Shown: piece by piece, positions 61,898 through 64,000 of the stretch
Numbering within the stretch: position 1 is the first letter of the stretch
Layout: the number at the start of each line of letters is the position of its first letter
From: Intrasporangium_A sp039812505
GTDB lineage: Bacteria > Actinomycetota > Actinomycetes > Actinomycetales > Dermatophilaceae
Direction of reading: 5' to 3'
DNA length: 64,000 nucleotides
Assembly (NCBI RefSeq): GCF_039812505.1
Contig: NZ_JBDIAQ010000004.1
Location: 1-64,000, forward strand
Program-made: the position numbers and the translations under genes
Notes under the pieces: model-generated
What the model was told of the DNA's origin: nothing
Database searches by the model: none
The model's input: the letters and a program-made list of their open reading frames with translations, nothing else

Positions 61898-61928
61898 GCC
61901 GACCTGCCGACCCGGCCATCCACGACAC

Positions 61929-61964
61929 GGTATGCCGCCCACTCGGCCGGCCCCGCGGCATACC
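61929..61964 (-). terminator. Perfect 10-bp hairpin downstream of the peptide ABC operon
   Basis: GGTATGCCGC (61929-61938) and GCGGCATACC (61955-61964) form a 10-bp stem with a 16-nt loop, 53 bp past the dppF stop. The arm matches that of the hairpin at 7911-7944, so both are members of a repeated family. It most likely ends the operon that lies to the right. Confidence 0.6.
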
Positions 61965-62017
61965 CACCGGCGTGGTGCGGGTGGCCGTGGTGCCCACCGT
62001 CGCCGGTGCCCGGTGCC

Positions 62018-63070
62018 TCAGGCCGGGGTCTCGACCTCCGCGAGGATGTCGGTGCGCACCTCCGGGAAGTGGCACGCCTGCAGGTGTACGCCCCGCTCCC
62101 GGCCGCCGGTGGGCCGCTGGTCGCTGGTCGACTGGACCAGCGGCGGCTCCTGGGTCGCGCAGATCTCCTGGGCCTTCCAGCACCGGGTCCGGAAGCGGCA
62201 CCCGCTCGGCGGGTCGATGGGGCTCGGCACGTCGCCGACCAGGCGGATCCGCTCCTTGGGGGCCATCCCGCGGGCGACGTTGATGTCGGGCGCCGCCGAG
62301 AGCAGCGCCTGCGTGTAGGGGTGCTCGGCGCGTTCGTAGATCGCGCGCCGGTCGCCGTACTCGACGATCTTGCCGAGGTACATGACCGCGACCTGGTCGC
62401 AGAAGTGCCGTACGACGCCCAGGTCGTGGGCCACGAAGATGAACGCGAGGCCGAGCTCGTCACGCAGCTTGGCCAGCAGGTTCATCACCTGGGCCTGGAT
62501 CGACACGTCGAGCGCGGAGACCGGCTCGTCGGCGATGATCAGCTTCGGCTCGACCGCCAGGGCCCGGGCGATGCCGATGCGCTGCCGCTGCCCGCCGGAG
62601 AACTCCGACGGGTAGCGGTTGATGTGCTCCGGGTTGAGGCCGACCAGCTCGAGCAGCTCGCGGACCCGCTGCTTCTCGCGACCCTGGTGCAGGCCGTGCA
62701 CCTTCAGCGGCGTGGTCAGGATCGAGCCGATCGTGTGCCTGGGGTTCAGCGACGAGTAGGGGTCCTGGAAGATCATCTGGATGTCGCGGCGGATCTCGCG
62801 CAGCTGCGACTCCTTCAGGAAGGTGATGTCCCGGCCCTCGAACACGATCCGGCCCGAGGTGGGGGTGTCCAGGCGGGTCACCAGCCGCGAGGTCGTCGAC
62901 TTGCCGCAGCCGGACTCGCCGACCAGCCCGAGGGTCTGGCCCTGTGAGACGCTGAAGCTCACCCCGTCGACGGCGCGGACGCTGGCCTTGACCATGCGCA
63001 GACCCTGCACCTCGCGGAACGGGAAGTGGCGCACCAGGTCGGTCACCTCGAGCAGCATCGGGTCAGCCAT
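62018..63070 (-). CDS. dppF: Oligopeptide/dipeptide ABC transporter ATPase (OppF/DppF)
   Basis: The 350-residue ATPase has Walker A LGLVGESGCGKSTTSRLV, MIFQDPYSSLNPRHTIGSIL, signature FSGGQRQRIGIARALAVEP, Walker B KLIIADEPVSALDVSI and FIFVAHDLGVVRHFCDQVAV. The C-terminal tail has the Cys-rich motif CRFRTRCWKAQEICAT of the peptide subfamily. It overlaps the preceding ATPase by 8 bp and is the last gene of its operon. Confidence 0.95.
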   Translation of the reverse strand: MADPMLLEVTDLVRHFPFREVQGLRMVKASVRAVDGVSFSVSQGQTLGLVGESGCGKSTTSRLVTRLDTPTSGRIVFEGRDITFLKESQLREIRRDIQMIFQDPYSSLNPRHTIGSILTTPLKVHGLHQGREKQRVRELLELVGLNPEHINRYPSEFSGGQRQRIGIARALAVEPKLIIADEPVSALDVSIQAQVMNLLAKLRDELGLAFIFVAHDLGVVRHFCDQVAVMYLGKIVEYGDRRAIYERAEHPYTQALLSAAPDINVARGMAPKERIRLVGDVPSPIDPPSGCRFRTRCWKAQEICATQEPPLVQSTSDQRPTGGRERGVHLQACHFPEVRTDILAEVETPA

Positions 63071-64000
63071 GGTGGTGGGCCTCCTCGTCGGCGTGCAGGA
63101 CTCCTACCGGGTCCTCCAGGTGGCACCGGATGACCCGGTTGGTCAGCCCCGGCGCGTCGCGCCACTCGGGCACCTCCGTCCAGCACCGCTCACCGACCAG
63201 CTCCTTGAACGTGCACCGGGGGTGGAAGGAGCAGCCGGGGGGCAGGGCGAGCAGGCTGGGCGGGGCGCCCTGGATCGCCTTGAGCTCGGACTGCTCCTCG
63301 GTGGGCGAGGGCAGCGACTGGAGCAGGCCGTAGGTGTAGGGGTGCGACGGCTGGGCCAGGACCTCCTTGGCGGCGCCCTTCTCGACGGCCCGTCCGGCGT
63401 ACATCACGACGATGTCGTCGGCGGTCTCGGCGACGACGGCCAGGTCGTGGGTGATCAGGATGACCCCCGAGCCGAACTCCTTGCGCAGGTCGTTGATCAG
63501 GTCGAGGATCTGGGCCTGGACCGTGACGTCGAGCGCGGTCGTCGGCTCGTCGGCGATCAGCAGCTTCGGGTTGTTGACCAGGCCGAGGGCGATCATCGCC
63601 CGCTGGCGCATCCCGCCGGAGAACTCGTGCGGGTACTGCTTGGCCCGCCGCTGCGGGTTGGGGATGCCGACCCGGTCGAGCATCTCGACCGCCCGCGCCC
63701 GGGCGACCGACTTGGCGACCTTGTGGTGGGTGCGGTAGGCCTCGGCGATCTGGTCGCCGATCTTGTAGAACGGGTGCAGCGAGCTCTGCGGGTCCTGGAA
63801 GACCATCGCGACCTGCTGGCTGCGGATCCGCTGGAAGGTCGACTGGGGGGCGCCGACGAGCTCCTCGCCGTCGAGCTTGATGCTGCCGGTGATGCGGGTG
63901 CGCTTCATGTTGTGCAGCCCGAGCACGGCCATGCTCGACACGGACTTGCCGGAGCCGGACTCGCCGACGATGGCCAGGGTGCGCCCGAGCCGGGCCTGGT
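63063..64000 (-). CDS. dppD: Oligopeptide/dipeptide ABC transporter ATPase (OppD/DppD), start beyond window
   Basis: The gene enters from the right edge; about 312 residues are visible. Walker A GESGSGKSVSSM lies at the cut end, then MVFQDPQSSLHPFYKIGDQI, signature FSGGMRQRAMIALGLV, Walker B LLIADEPTTALDVT and ILITHDLAVVAETADDI. PPGCSFHPRCTFKELVGERC is the typical C-terminal Cys tail. The binding protein and permeases should lie further right. Substrate is probably peptides but unproven. Confidence 0.95.
   Translation of the reverse strand, partial: QARLGRTLAIVGESGSGKSVSSMAVLGLHNMKRTRITGSIKLDGEELVGAPQSTFQRIRSQQVAMVFQDPQSSLHPFYKIGDQIAEAYRTHHKVAKSVARARAVEMLDRVGIPNPQRRAKQYPHEFSGGMRQRAMIALGLVNNPKLLIADEPTTALDVTVQAQILDLINDLRKEFGSGVILITHDLAVVAETADDIVVMYAGRAVEKGAAKEVLAQPSHPYTYGLLQSLPSPTEEQSELKAIQGAPPSLLALPPGCSFHPRCTFKELVGERCWTEVPEWRDAPGLTNRVIRCHLEDPVGVLHADEEAHHHG

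Noticed and set aside
57489..61898. A very long open frame (1469 codons) on the plus strand opposite mltG, ruvX and alaS
   Set aside because: It is the complement of three well-supported genes. Long antisense frames are expected at this GC content; its product is Ala/Gly/Arg/Val-rich without motifs.

Overview
The window is about 72 % G+C (estimate), almost gapless, and nearly all on the minus strand. It looks like chromosome of a high-GC actinobacterium, probably order Micrococcales (Intrasporangiaceae-like). The evidence is an actinobacterial integration host factor (mIHF), a PriA without ATPase motifs, coenzyme F420 genes, a PyrR-controlled pyr operon and many apparently leaderless genes with a TANNNT box 6-8 nt before the start codon. 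No rRNA, tRNA, IS element, prophage or CRISPR array was seen. Genes are described 5' to 3' on their own strand, so minus-strand operons run from high to low coordinates.

Region 1 (1-8.7 kb): the end of an ECF sigma factor gene lies off the left edge. Next come a secreted protein built from two tandem repeats, a flavin reductase, a PH-domain membrane protein, hisG and hisE. The riboflavin operon ribM-ribD-ribE-ribBA-ribH follows, led by a clear FMN riboswitch (7724-7846), and then rpe. Rpe interconverts ribulose 5-phosphate, the substrate of the RibB half of RibBA.

Region 2 (8.7-27.8 kb) is the accessory and most interesting part. A tightly packed operon encodes an acyl-CoA ligase, alpha/beta hydrolase, luciferase-like (probably F420-dependent) oxidoreductase, SDR, amidase, enoyl-CoA hydratase, glutaryl-CoA-dehydrogenase-like enzyme, MaoC hydratase and, only 3 bp later, FbiC, which makes the F420 chromophore. 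The F420-reducing glucose-6-phosphate dehydrogenase (fgd) comes next. A divergent TetR regulator faces the operon. A second operon encodes a Liv-type ABC importer plus another amidase. Both promoters carry a near-identical 25-bp element (TGTCAAGAGA-NN-GACATCGCTTTTT), so import, catabolism and F420 supply look like one TetR-controlled regulon. The substrate is unknown; two amidases and the CoA ligase suggest an amide that yields a carboxylic acid.

Region 3 (27.8-40 kb) is mostly housekeeping: def-fmt-rsmB, an ArsR-type regulator with its MFS exporter and a striking autoregulatory operator, a saccharopine-dehydrogenase-like protein, priA, metK, coaBC, rpoZ, gmk and mihF. Region 4 (40-49 kb) is the pyrimidine operon pyrR-pyrB-pyrC-carA-carB-pyrF with a PyrR-binding leader, two families of 21-bp tandem repeats just upstream, and an in-frame palindromic insertion in carB. 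Region 5 (49-64 kb) holds a VOC protein, a reductase-cobalamin adenosyltransferase pair, nusB-efp-aroQ-aroB-aroK-aroC with a prepilin peptidase, aroE, mltG, ruvX, alaS and the last two genes (ATPases) of an oligopeptide ABC importer running off the right edge.
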